Positions 55,013 through 64,000 of a DNA stretch of 64,000 bases are shown here, in pieces. This DNA comes from Stomoxys calcitrans. Its lineage: Eukaryota > Arthropoda > Insecta > Diptera > Muscidae. The first letter of the stretch is position 1; each line of letters begins with the position of its first letter. The stretch lies in assembly GCF_963082655.1 (NCBI RefSeq), contig NC_081553.1:60091571-60155570 (forward strand), written 5' to 3'. A model generated the notes under the pieces. That model made no database searches, had not been told where the DNA came from, and worked only from the letters and a program-made list of their open reading frames with translations. The position numbers and the translations under genes are program-made.

Positions 55013-55464
55013 CTGACATTTTGCACATATCGTTTTGATATAACTTACCAACTACTGTGTCAAGAATGGTTTAAATAAGTGCATATCCTGATTTAGATGC
55101 CGTATAAACCGATCTCCCGATTATACTTCTTGAGCCTCTAGAGGGCGCAATTCTTATCCGATTTTGCTGAAATTTGGCAAATATAGTTTTACTATGACTT
55201 GCAACAACTGTGTTAAGTATGGTTTAAATTAGTCCATAACCTGATATAGCTGCCTTATAACCGATCTTCTGATTTAACTTCTTGAGTCCTAGACGGCGCA
55301 ATTTAAGGCGCAAGCTACATATCGTTTTGATATAACATCCGGCCACTGTGTCAAATATGATCCAAACTGCTTCATAACCTGATGTAGCTGCTATATAAGA
55401 ATTTTTAAGAGAATCAATGGTGGTGGGTTCCCAAGATTCCGCCCGACCGAGCTTAGTACATTTT
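55013..55464 (-). mobile_element. HINE-like element, family B, hairpin half (minus)
   Basis: Reverse-oriented monomers (CTTCTTGAGCCTCTAGAGGG near 55126, CTTCTTGAGTCCTAGACGG near 55279) and a decayed end GGTGGTGGGTTCCCAAGATT, GCCCGACCGAGCTTAGTAC, TTTTTA. It abuts the opposite-facing B4 copy directly, giving a head-to-head pair of cores missing on this side. Confidence 0.65.
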
Positions 55465-55466
55465 TA

Positions 55467-55701
55467 TTGGTTGCCCAAAAAGTAATTGCGGATTTTTTAA
55501 AAGAAAGTAAATGCATTTTTAATAAAACTTAGAATTAACTTTAATCAAATATACTTTTTTTGCACTTTTTTCTAAAGCAAGCTAAAAGTAACAGCTGATA
55601 ACTGACAGAAGAAAGAATGCAATTACAGAGTCACAAGCTGTGAAAAAATTTGTCAACGCCGACTATGTGAAAAATCCGCAATTACTTTTTGGGCAACCCA
55701 A
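55467..55701 (+). mobile_element. Mariner-type MITE, copy 6
   Basis: 235 bp, TA at 55465-55466 and 55702-55703. The left end lacks one G (TTGGTTGCCC), the right end is complete. Inserted at the T-rich terminus of the preceding HINE. Confidence 0.93.
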
Positions 55702-55703
55702 TA

Positions 55704-56474
55704 CATGTTCCATATTACTCATTGCCTCATGGGGTATTTTTATCCCCAATTTTCTGTAAATTCTTCATTTAAAGTAACATCATTTGCATTAGCACTTATT
55801 GACACGTTTGTAAGTGAAAACAAAAAGTGAAAATTAATTAACCATCTCAAGAGGATACAGTTAATTTTTCATTGATCACTGTTTGGTTGCCTACCACATT
55901 TGTTTGCTGTCCGTTGATGGGAAGTAAAAACCTGGCCATTGACGCAAAGCGATACATGTGTTGCAGCATCTCTACACCATTCGAGAGTGCAAGGAGAACA
56001 AACACTTGCATCCCACACAGCTCTAGACGGTTGACATTTATAAACGATTATTGATGCGGCTGACTGCTATGCAGATGTCCTCTCGCGATGGCTCTTCCAA
56101 TATTTCACAGGGTAACCAAATGAATATGGATAATCAATGCACTTATTCTTCTGGTGCTGCATGTGTTGCATGTGGAAATCATTTTGTGTTGTTGTTTTTA
56201 TGTCTTTGGCTTGGCTTCTTAATTTCAAGTAAGTGTTGCTTGTTTACACATTTGTACTTAGTCCATTCGTTCATTAATTCATCCATACATGTTCTCGTAG
56301 GAATTTTTGTCGAATAATTAATCACAAAATCATTTGTCAATAATGGGTGTGCGTACGTGGCAGCGGTATGGAAGTAAACCAACAAAAATATTTAAAAATA
56401 GTGCCATGAATTTTTTCTTGGTTTTTGGGAAATCTTGTTCAGAAAAAACAATGCGGCTCATATAAACCGTGTGT
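55704..56474. other. Spacer with no supported gene
   Basis: Unique-looking sequence. A frame at 56051-56317 (88 codons) contains CxxC-like TGCATGTGTTGCATGTGG-encoded cysteines and a hydrophobic stretch but matches no family I recognise and has no promoter or polyadenylation evidence. Left unassigned. Confidence 0.5.
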
Positions 56475-56487
56475 AACGGGATGTGTA

Positions 56488-57933
56488 GGCCACCATAACG
56501 CAGAGGTTAGCATGTCCGCCTATGACGCTGAACGCCTGGGTTCGAATCCTGGCGAGACCATCAGAAAACAAGTAAAAAGGCGTTAAGTTCGGCCGGGCCG
56601 AACTTTGGATACCCACCACCTCGGCTATATATGTAAACCACCTTTCGTCAAAATCCGGTGCAAAACTCATAACTTTTGTCCCATAGCAGAAATATGTGGA
56701 GGGGCTTAACTTAACTCTTTGTCCCAAATTTCGGCAACATCGGACAGTAAATGCGCTTTTTATGGCCCCAAAACCTAAAACCGAGAGATCGGTCTATATG
56801 GCAGCTATATCCAAATCTGGACCGATCAGTGCGATAATGCAGAAGTAAGTCAAGGGGCTTAACTTAACTCACTGTCCCAAATTTCGGCGACATCGGACAA
56901 TAAATGCGTGTTTTATGGGCCTAAGACCCCAAATCGGAGGATCGGTCTATATGGCAGCTATATCTAAATCTGGACCGATCTGAGCCAAATTCACAGAGGA
57001 CGTTGTAGGGCCTAACACAACTCACTGTCTCAAATCATAGCAAAATCGGCTAATAAATGCGTGTTTTATGGGCCTAAGACCCCAAATCGGAGGATCGGTC
57101 TATATGGCAGCTATATCTAAATCTAGACCGATCTGAGCCAAATTGACGGAGGATATCGAAGCGCCTAACACAACTCACTGTCCTAAATTTCAGCAAAAGC
57201 GGATAATAAATGTGGCTTTTATGGGCCTAAGACCCTAAATCGGCCGATCGGTCTATATGGCAGCTATATCCAAATCTAGACCGATCTGAGCCAAATTGAC
57301 GGAGGATATCGAATGGCCTAACAAAACTCACTGTCCCAAATTTCAGCAAAATCGGATAATAAATGTGGCTTTTATGGGCCTAAGACCCTAAATCGGCCGA
57401 TCGGTCTATATGGGGGCTATATCAAGATATAGTCCAATATAGCCCATCTTCGAACTTAACCTGCTTATGGACAAAAAAAGAATCTGTGCAAACTTTCAGC
57501 TTAATATCTCAATTTTTAAAGGCTGTAGCGTGATTTCAACAGACAGACGGACAGACGGACGGACATGTCTAGATCGTCTTAGATTTTTACGCTGATCAAG
57601 AATATATATACTTTATAGGGTCGGAAATGGATATTTCGATGTGTTGCAAACGGAATGACAAAATGAATATACCCCCATCCTTCGGTGGTGGGTATAAAAA
57701 TGTCAGCGGTGGCTCTCCCCTCCTAATGCTGGAAACATTTGTGAGATAATATGCCATGTAAAACTTCTCTCCAAAGAGGTGTCGCACTGTGGCACGCCGT
57801 TCGGACTCGGCTATAAAAAGGAGGCCCCTTATCATTGAGCTTAAACTTGAACTCATTGACTACACTCATTGATAGGTGAGAAGTTTGTCCCTGTTCCTTA
57901 GTGAAATGTTCATGGACAAAATTTGCAATTTGC
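56488..57933 (+). mobile_element. tRNA-derived SINE split by a HINE, with 13-bp TSD
   Basis: The left half (56488-56571) is the tRNA-like head GGCCACCATAACGCAGAGG, TTAGCATGTCCGCCTATGAC, B box GGTTCGAATCC and GAGACCATCAGAAAA. The right half (57699-57933) resumes exactly with TGTCAGCGGTGGCTCTCCCC and runs to GTTCATGGACAAAATTTGC. Target duplication AACGGGATGTGTA (56475-56487) and AATGGGATGTGTA (57934-57946). Removing the HINE leaves about 319 bp, the normal SINE length. Confidence 0.92.
56572..57698 (+). mobile_element. HINE/DINE-1-like element, family A (A7), both ends defined by its insertion in a SINE
   Basis: Left end CAAGTAAAAAGGCGTTAAG with a perfect hairpin (arms AAGTTCGGCC and GGCCGAACTT), then GGATACCCACCACCTCGGC. 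Middle of four to five 153-bp monomers. Right end: GACAGACGGACGGACATGTC, CGCTGATCAAGAATATATAT, ACTTTATAGGGTCGGAAATG, GTTGCAAACGGAATGAC, CCATCCTTCGGTGGTGGGTA, TAAAAA. The SINE halves on either side fix the borders to within an A-run, consistent with HINE/Helentron insertion between T (or A on this strand) residues. Confidence 0.93.
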
Positions 57934-57989
57934 AATGGGATGTGTATTACACACCACTCAAGGAATACAATAAGATTACCAAAGCGGCA

Positions 57990-58830
57990 AAATGTCGAGG
58001 TCGATAGCGTTAATGACGCCACCAAGACAAAAAAGTTTCTCTTAAAAACTCATGTCCAAACTCAAACTTTAGTAGAAGACAGTGAGAGCAGAGGCAACGG
58101 AGGATGTGTAGAAGTTTTTGATGAGAACCCATTTTCCATACGGGAGTGAGAGCAGAGACAACGGAGGACATGTTGAGGCTTTGGATGAAAACCCATTTTC
58201 CACAGCATACGACGGGACTCACGAAGACACCGGAATCTTGGAATAATGACGTTGATCGAAGGTTTATAATTATGGAATATATGGTGAAGAAATTCTTGAG
58301 GAGCTTCAATCCTTTTAAGTCACCCGGACCTAAAGGAATATTTTCGGCGTTACTACAGAAAAAGGCAGACTACATGGCGCCTCATCGGGCCAATATTTTC
58401 ACAGCGTGTCTTTGTCTTCCATATACTCCGAAAGCCTGGCAGGAGGCAAGGTGTTTATACCCAAGCCCGCCAAAGAAAGTTATGCGACACCAAAGGCCTA
58501 CAGAACTATTGGGTTGCCCAAAAAGTAATTGCGGATTTTTAAAAGAAAGTAAATGCATTTTTAATAAAACTTAGAATGAATTTTACTCAAATATACTTTT
58601 TTTACACTTTTTTTCTAAAGCAAGCTAAAAGTAACAGCTGATAATTGACAGAAGAAAGAATGCAATTACAGAGTCACAAGCTGTGAAAAAATTTGTCAAC
58701 GCCGACTATATGAAAAATCCGCAATTACGTTTTGGACAACCCAATATAAGCCTTACGTATGCATTGACATCGAGAGGGCTAATCCAATCCTTACACCAGT
58801 GCCGGGTGGACGCGGTCCTTTCAAAATTTG
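57990..58830 (+). pseudogene. Jockey-like retrotransposon fragment interrupted by a MITE
   Basis: After a duplicated GAGAGCAGAG.CAACGGAGGA block (58084 and 58149) the frame reads TEDMLRLWMKTHFPQHTTGL, then KKFLRSFNPFKSPGPKGIFS and ALLQKKADYMAPHRANIFT, the RT block normally FKSPGPDGI.PALLQ. The MITE at 58509-58744 falls inside the KAYR.ISLT motif; without it the codons read KAYRTISLT. It continues as VCIDIERAN (normally FLDIEGAFN) after a deletion and stops at a SINE near 58821. Confidence 0.8.
58509..58744 (+). mobile_element. Mariner-type MITE, copy 7
   Basis: 236 bp, TA at 58507-58508 and 58745-58746. Left end TTGGGTTGCCCAAAAAGTAA, right end TTACGTTTTGGACAACCCAA with two changes. Inserted in a retrotransposon RT coding region. 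Confidence 0.93.
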
Positions 58831-59074
58831 CCCATGAACATTCCACTTTTAGGAACATGGGTAAACTTCTCACATATCAGTGAGTGCAGATGTCTCACAT
58901 ATCCGAGTCCGAACGGCGTGCCGCAGTGCGACACCTCTTTGGAGAGGTTTTACCTCACACATGTTGCCTGCATTAGATGGGGGAAACCACCGCTGAAAAT
59001 TTTTTTAATGGTCTAGCCAGGATTCGAACCCCGGCGTTCAGCATCATTGGCAGACGAGCTAACCTCTGCGTTAG
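58821..59074 (-). mobile_element. tRNA-derived SINE (minus orientation)
   Basis: Reverse strand: CTAACGCAGAGGTTAGCTCG head, B box GGTTCGAATCC, CAGCGGTGGTTTCCCCC, CACGCCGTTCGGACTCGG and a GTTCATGGGCAAATTTTG tail. The AAAAGGAGGCCCC block is replaced by a small local duplication. A 7-bp direct repeat GGTCCTT at 58814-58820 and 59075-59081 may be the target duplication. It separates two retrotransposon remnants of different families. Confidence 0.82.
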
Positions 59075-59860
59075 GGTCCTTAGAGACTCCTATGAGTGAC
59101 CACCATAAATGACCTATAACGGATGGTGACTGAGGAGGGATTTGAACCCATCTGCTATGCAGACGATGTTATAATGCTTCCAAGGTGTACGAATACCAAC
59201 GAGCTATGCAGAAGGGCCGAAAGGGTCTTGCATGGGGCATATGACTGGGCTAGCACCAGAGGTCTCAATGTTAACCCAGAGAAGTCTGAAATATGCCTGT
59301 TCACGAGGAAGACAAAGTTGGGCCAATTTAATGCACCACTTTCCTCAATAAAACGATTTCGATATCTGACAAGGTCAAATACTTAGGTGTGATCTTGGAC
59401 CGGAAAATGAAGTGTCACATTGAGGAGCGTACTGAGAAGGCTCACAGATGTTGGGCACTATGTAGACAGGCCGTAGGTTCGAAATGGGGCCTGAATCCTA
59501 AGATAGTCCACTGGCTCTATAGGAGCGTGATTAGACCAACGCTTATTATACCTCAGTAGTTTGGTGGACAGCTATGGAGAAAAAGTGCAACATAAGGACC
59601 ATACAACAGGTTCAGGAAACATGTTGTCTTGGCATATGCAGAGCGATGAGGACCACGCCCACTAGGGCACTGGAGACTATTCTAGGTATCCGACCCATTG
59701 ACATACAGATTAAGTGTGAGGCAGCCACTGCGTCTATGAGACTTAAGGCGATCGGAGAATGGATTGAGGATGAGAGCAGCTCATACCATTGCGGTATAAT
59801 CGAGGCGACGATAGCAACCCTGGAAGGAAGGGAAGAGGTTTCCGATCGAGATAAACCTTG

Positions 59861-60234
59861 AATTCGAGTGTGAGGCACTGCTGCCAGCGGCACAGTCTTG
59901 TATTGACGGAACCCTAGTATTGCCATCTGGAAGATCATGTTACGCAGATGGATCAAAGCTAGAAGACAAAGTAGGCCTGGGGGTCTACATTGAGAACCCA
60001 GGGACTGAGATCTGTTTAAGACTGCATGACCATAATACTGAACCATGAATTCGAGGGTGAGGTACTGCTGCCAGCGACAGAGTCTTGTATTGATGGAACC
60101 CTAGTATTGCCATCTGGAAGATCATGTTACACGGATGGGTCAAAGCTAGAGGACAGAGTGGGCCTGGGGGTGGTCCACATTGAGAACCCAGGGACTGAGA
60201 TCTGTTTAAGACTGCCTGACCATCATACTGTCCT
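59861..60234 (+). repeat. 187-bp tandem duplication in the RNase H region
   Basis: AATTCGAG starts units at 59861 and 60048. Both contain a GCCAGCGxC block, TATTGCCATCTGGAAGATCA, the GATGG.TCAAAGCTAGA catalytic-Asp block and CAGGGACTGAGATCTGTTTA. 187 is not a multiple of three, so the duplication itself shifts frame. Confidence 0.85.
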
Positions 60235-60957
60235 GCAGGCAGAGATCCGAGCGATTATGTAATGCGTGAGGTGGAGTGGTGCTAACGCGAGGACGTCGAG
60301 TTTTAACATCTTTACGGACAGTAAAATTGCCATAAGGACAATAACAACCAGGACGGTTAGTTCATGAACAGTCTTGCAGTGTAAGCAGGAGATTAACGCC
60401 TTCTCTGAGGATGGGAAAAACCGCATCGTTTGGTTGCCAGGCCATAACGAAGTAAGGGGAAATGAAAGGGCAGACGATATGGCGGTGAAGGCCAGAGGAC
60501 CGCTGTCAATAAACTTGGTCAAACTGAAGCCTATCGGGTGGACGCAGTCCGAGTAAAGGGGAGTGGGCGACGAATGCGCTTGCAACATTGTGGAACAGCG
60601 AAACGGTGGGAAGGACAGCGAAAATCCTATGGGGGGGATCCTGATTGTGAGAAGACGAGGCTATTAGTGAAAGGAAGTAAGAAGGAGGTCAATATAGCTG
60701 TTGGTATCATAACGGGACACATAGGACTACGAGCTCACTTATTTAAAATCAGTGCGGCATGTGATAACATGTGCAGGGCATGCGGGGAAGATGATGAGAT
60801 GTTGGAGCATTTCCTTTGTCATTGCCCGGCTTTCGCGTCTATCAGATAGCGGCACTTAGGTGGGGACACAATACTAGACATGGACCAACTTAGGGGAGTG
60901 GTATTGAAAACAATTAAGAATTTTGTAAGCAGCACGGAATTTCAAGCTCAAAATTTT

Positions 60958-63037
60958 CTTTTTTATACCCACCACCGTAGGATAGGGGGTATATTCATTT
61001 AGTCATTTCGTTTGCAACACATCCAAATAACAATTTTCGACCGTACAAAGTATATATATTTCGGATCGTGGTAAAATTCTAGGACGATTTAACGATGTCC
61101 ATGTGTTTGTCCGTCTGCCCGTCCGTCTGTTGTAATCACTCTACAGCCTTCAGAAATTGAGATATTGAGCTGAAATTTGGCGCAGATACGACTCTTTGAT
61201 GCACGCTGGTTAAATTCTTGAAAGGGCCAAATCGGACCATATTTGGATATAGCTGCTATATAGACCGATCTGCCGATAAAGGGCCTAATGCCCATAAATG
61301 GTTTATTTTTAATCCAATCGCGATGAAATTTGAAACAATGGGTAGTTTTAGGCCTCCCGACAACTGACGTAAATATGGTTCATATGGGACTATAATTATA
61401 TATAGCTGCTATAAATACCGATCTGCCGATAAAGGGTCTGAAGCCCATAAAAGCTTTATTTATTACCCGATTTCGCTGAAATTTGAAACAGAGGGTTATC
61501 TTAAGCCTCCTGATATCTGATCTAAATATGGATCAAATCGGAATATATTTAGGTATAGGTGCCATATAGACCGATCTTCAAGTAAAGGGTCTAAAGCTCA
61601 TATAAGCTTTATTTATAACTCGATTTCGCTGAAATTTAAAACAGTGGGCTACTTTAAGCCTACCGACATCTGACCCAAATGAGGTTCAGATCGGACTATA
61701 TTTAGATATAGCTGCCACATAGACCGATCTCCCGATTGAGGGTCTGAAGCCCATAAAAGCTTTACTTTTTAACCGATTTCGCTGAAATTTGAAATATTGA
61801 GTAGTTTTACGCCTCCCAATATAGGACTTAAATATGGTTCAGATCGGACTAAATTTAGATATAGCTGTCATATGGACCCATCTGCAGATAAAGGGTCTGA
61901 AGCCCATAAAAGCTTTATTTTTAACCAGATTTTGCTGAAATTTGAAGAAGAGGGTTATCTTATGCCTCCTGATATCTGACGAAAATTTGGATCAAATCGG
62001 ACTATATTTAGGTATAGCTGCCATATAGACCGATCTCCAGATAAAGGGTCTAAAGCCCATAAAAGCTTTAGTTTTTAACCGATTTCGCTGAAATTTGAAG
62101 CAGGGGGTAACTTTAAGCCTCCTGATATCTGACCTAAATATGGATCATATCGGAATGTATTTAGGTATAGGTGCCATATAGACCGATCTCCAGATAAAGG
62201 GTCTAAAGCCCATAAAAGCTTTATTTTTTAACCGATATCACTGAAATTTGAAACATTGAGTAGTTTTACGCCTCCTAACATAGGGCCCAAATATGGTTCA
62301 GATCGGACTATATTTCGATATGGCTGCCACATAGACCGATCTCCCGATTAAGGGTCTGAAACCCATAAAAAGCTTTAGTTTTTAACCGATTTCGCTGAAA
62401 TTAGCAACAGTGGGTTATTTTAAGCTTTCCAACATCCGACCTAGATATCGATTAGATCGGTCCATATTTATATATAGCCGCCATATAGACCGATCTCCAG
62501 ATAAAGGGTTTTAAACCCATAAAAGCTTTATTTATTACCCGATTTTGCTGAAATTTGAAATAGAAGGTTATTTTAAGCCTCCCAATATGTGTCCCAAATA
62601 TGGTTTAGATCGGACTATATTTAGATATAGCTGCCATATAGACTGATCTCCAGATTAAGGGTCTGAAACCCATAAAAGCTTTATTTTTTAACCGATTTCG
62701 CTAAAATTTGAAACAGTGAATAATTTTTAGCCTCATTACACCCGACTCAAATATGGTAAAGATCGGACTGTATTAAGATATAGCTGTCATATAGACCTAT
62801 GTGCCGATTAAGGGTCTGAAGCTCATAAAAGCTTTATTTATTATCTGATTTTGTTGAAATTTTAAATAGAAAATTCAACAGTGACTTATATTTATTAGCC
62901 CACTCAATATCCATGTCGAATTTGGGTGGATAAGTCAACCAGTTCTCACCGGATTATGCCGAAAGGGGGTTTTCATATATACCCGAGGGGGTGGATATCC
63001 AAAGTTCGGCCTGGCCGAACTCTATGCCTTTTTTAGA
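60958..63037 (-). mobile_element. HINE/DINE-1-like element, family A relative (A8), inserted in a retrotransposon tail
   Basis: Left: TTTTTTATACCCACCACCGT, CATTTCGTTTGCAACACATC, CGACCGTACAAAGTATATAT (core with changes), GGACGATTTAACGATGTCC. Middle: about eleven monomers of the CCCATAAAAGCTTTATTT type at 153-bp spacing (ACCGATCT at 61264, 61417, 61570). Right: ATATATACCCGAGGGGGTGG, hairpin (AAGTTCGGCC and GGCCGAACT arms), ATGCCTTTTTT. The core is more diverged than in the other A copies, so this may be a separate subfamily. Confidence 0.88.
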
Positions 63038-63125
63038 GCGCACAACAAGCCGATTACTGGTTCAGTTGTATGGCCATAGTGGCATGGGGCGGATTAATAT
63101 CAGCACCCTCTTTTCAACCTAACCT

Positions 63126-64000
63126 AACATATAAACCGTGGCTACTTTCATATTCATCGCAGTAACCGAAAACATTTTTTTTTTTTTAATTTTTACTTAA
63201 AACGTCCCCAAGTTTACACTACTCCCTAAGATTTTATGAACTTTTATTTCTTATGATTTTACTTTGTTGAAGTTTATTTTCATTGATTCGCAAACTTCTC
63301 ATCTTTTTGCTCTATTACTGAAATGTCTTAACTTTCTTATCTGTTATAATTTTTTTTTGAAACATTTGTTGGTAATCGTTTTTGTCACACTTGCTGCCAA
63401 AGAACAACACCATCATTGTCTCTAGAACCAGACGCTAGGATATTAAAAGTATTGCTACTCTTAGTATCAACCATAACAGATTTATATGCTTAAATACAAC
63501 AATTCAATTCATTTGAAAATGTCTAATGTGCAGCACTCATAAGAATGAATGAATGAATCCTTGCAAAAAGGCTACCAAAACAAATGAATATTGTTTATGG
63601 AGGAAGGTGGTGGGGGGTACAAAAGTGCAACATAAAATAATTGTAATTGCCAATCATTAGAGTACATTAGCAAAATTGAATTGAATCGGCAAAGAATGAA
63701 ATGCATGGGTGGTTGAACCAAGAATTGGACAGACACACACACACACACAGGCATATATAAGAAAATATGTGAACACTTTATTGTACTTAATAGGGTTAGG
63801 GTTGTTATTCGTTTTTGTTAATTGTATACCTTGCCATGACACATTAGTGTTGCATTATATAGCAGCAGTAGAGAAAAATTGTTTTTATTGGTTTTTTAGT
63901 ATATTTAAAGGTGCTAAAGGTAGAATTAGGACGAAGCAGGGAGCGTAGAAGGGAGCATTGCGTTGGGGAATGGAAAGTCAGGAGTCGGAGGGGGTAAAGA
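63126..64000. other. Spacer with simple repeats, no supported gene
   Basis: T-runs near 63175-63190 and 63350, GAATGAATGAAT at 63545-63556 and an (AC)9 microsatellite at 63732-63749. Frames at 63572-63948 are short and without recognisable domains. Nothing else seen. Confidence 0.5.

Larger units (their letters stand above)
59085..63125 (+). pseudogene. RNase H-bearing non-LTR retrotransposon 3' half, interrupted by a HINE
   Basis: RT end: PICYADDVIML (FADD box intact) and LNVNPEKSEICLFTRK. Frame change to KYLGVILDRKMKCHIEE and the thumb, then MEKKCNIRTIQQVQETCCLG. RNase H: SCYADGSKLED and again SCYTDGSKLED (a 187-bp duplication), QAEIRAI, NIFTDSKIAI and WLPGHNEVRGNERADD, all catalytic residues present but spread over several frames. 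C-terminus: GHIGLRAHLFKISAACDNM and CRACGEDDEMLEHFLCHC (C2HC knuckle). After the HINE at 60958-63037 the 3' tail resumes (GGCATGGGGCGGATTAATAT, CCTAACCTAAC) to about 63125. Same family as 21386-22520 and 14085-14340. Confidence 0.85.

Noticed and set aside
56051..56317. Small cysteine-containing peptide of 88 codons
   Set aside because: No signal peptide at its N-terminus, no recognisable cysteine framework, and no promoter or polyadenylation signal near it.

Overview
This is a eukaryotic, AT-rich, transposon-saturated window. It reads as the nuclear genome of a higher (schizophoran) fly, most likely a calyptrate muscoid such as Stomoxys, Musca or Haematobia. The reasons are DINE-1/INE-1-like Helentron-associated repeats, short tRNA-derived SINEs, mariner-type MITEs with a TA target, several insect-type non-LTR retrotransposons, and single-exon neprilysin-like genes. 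The species call is an inference; no rRNA, mitochondrial or other diagnostic marker is present.

Only three intact host protein genes can be supported. All are on the + strand, all lack introns, and all encode secreted-type M13 (neprilysin-like) proteins: 1370-3397 (675 aa), 9671-11698 (675 aa) and 40283-42331 (682 aa). The first two are close, co-linear paralogues that have lost the catalytic Glu of HExxH and the later active-site His, so they look like pseudopeptidases. The second has also lost the Asp of ExxxD. The third keeps all of these residues and is the only plausible active peptidase, but it lacks a recognisable NAFY substrate-binding motif.

Most of the rest is layered mobile DNA. 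(i) HINE/DINE-1-like elements have a hairpin near the ACAAG end, a GACCCTATAAAGTATATATA core near the other end, and a middle built of monomers of about 153 bp. There are eight clear family A copies (about 7.3-9.4, 11.8-14.1, 27.5-28.8, 34.5-35.0, 37.9-40.1, 42.4-43.8, 56.6-57.7 and 61.0-63.0 kb) and at least four clear copies of a diverged family B (15.9-17.6, 25.9-26.8, 30.8-31.7, 53.9-55.0 kb). (ii) Two long composite repeats in inverted orientation (3.5-6.0 and 17.6-20.3 kb) carry a SINE head and flank the second peptidase gene. (iii) There are seven copies of one TA-flanked MITE of about 237 bp and roughly ten tRNA-derived SINE copies or fragments, several with readable target-site duplications. 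(iv) Decayed non-LTR retrotransposons of at least four families occupy 21.4-22.5, 29.9-30.8, 32.1-34.5, 35.3-37.4, 45.0-46.6, 46.6-48.0 (minus), 48.3-51.9, 58.0-58.8 and 59.1-63.1 kb. (v) A decayed mariner-like transposase lies at 6.6-7.1 kb. (vi) A satellite of about 2.9 kb with a 29-bp unit occupies 23.0-25.9 kb.

The remaining spacers (about 14.3-15.8, 20.3-21.3, 28.8-29.9, 51.9-53.1, 55.7-56.5 and 63.1-64 kb) hold simple repeats but no gene I can support. The points most worth following up are the pseudopeptidase pair next to a site-intact relative, the constant 153-bp periodicity shared by sequence-diverged HINE families, the compensatory change in the HINE terminal hairpin, and the nested insertions that give a relative order of events.
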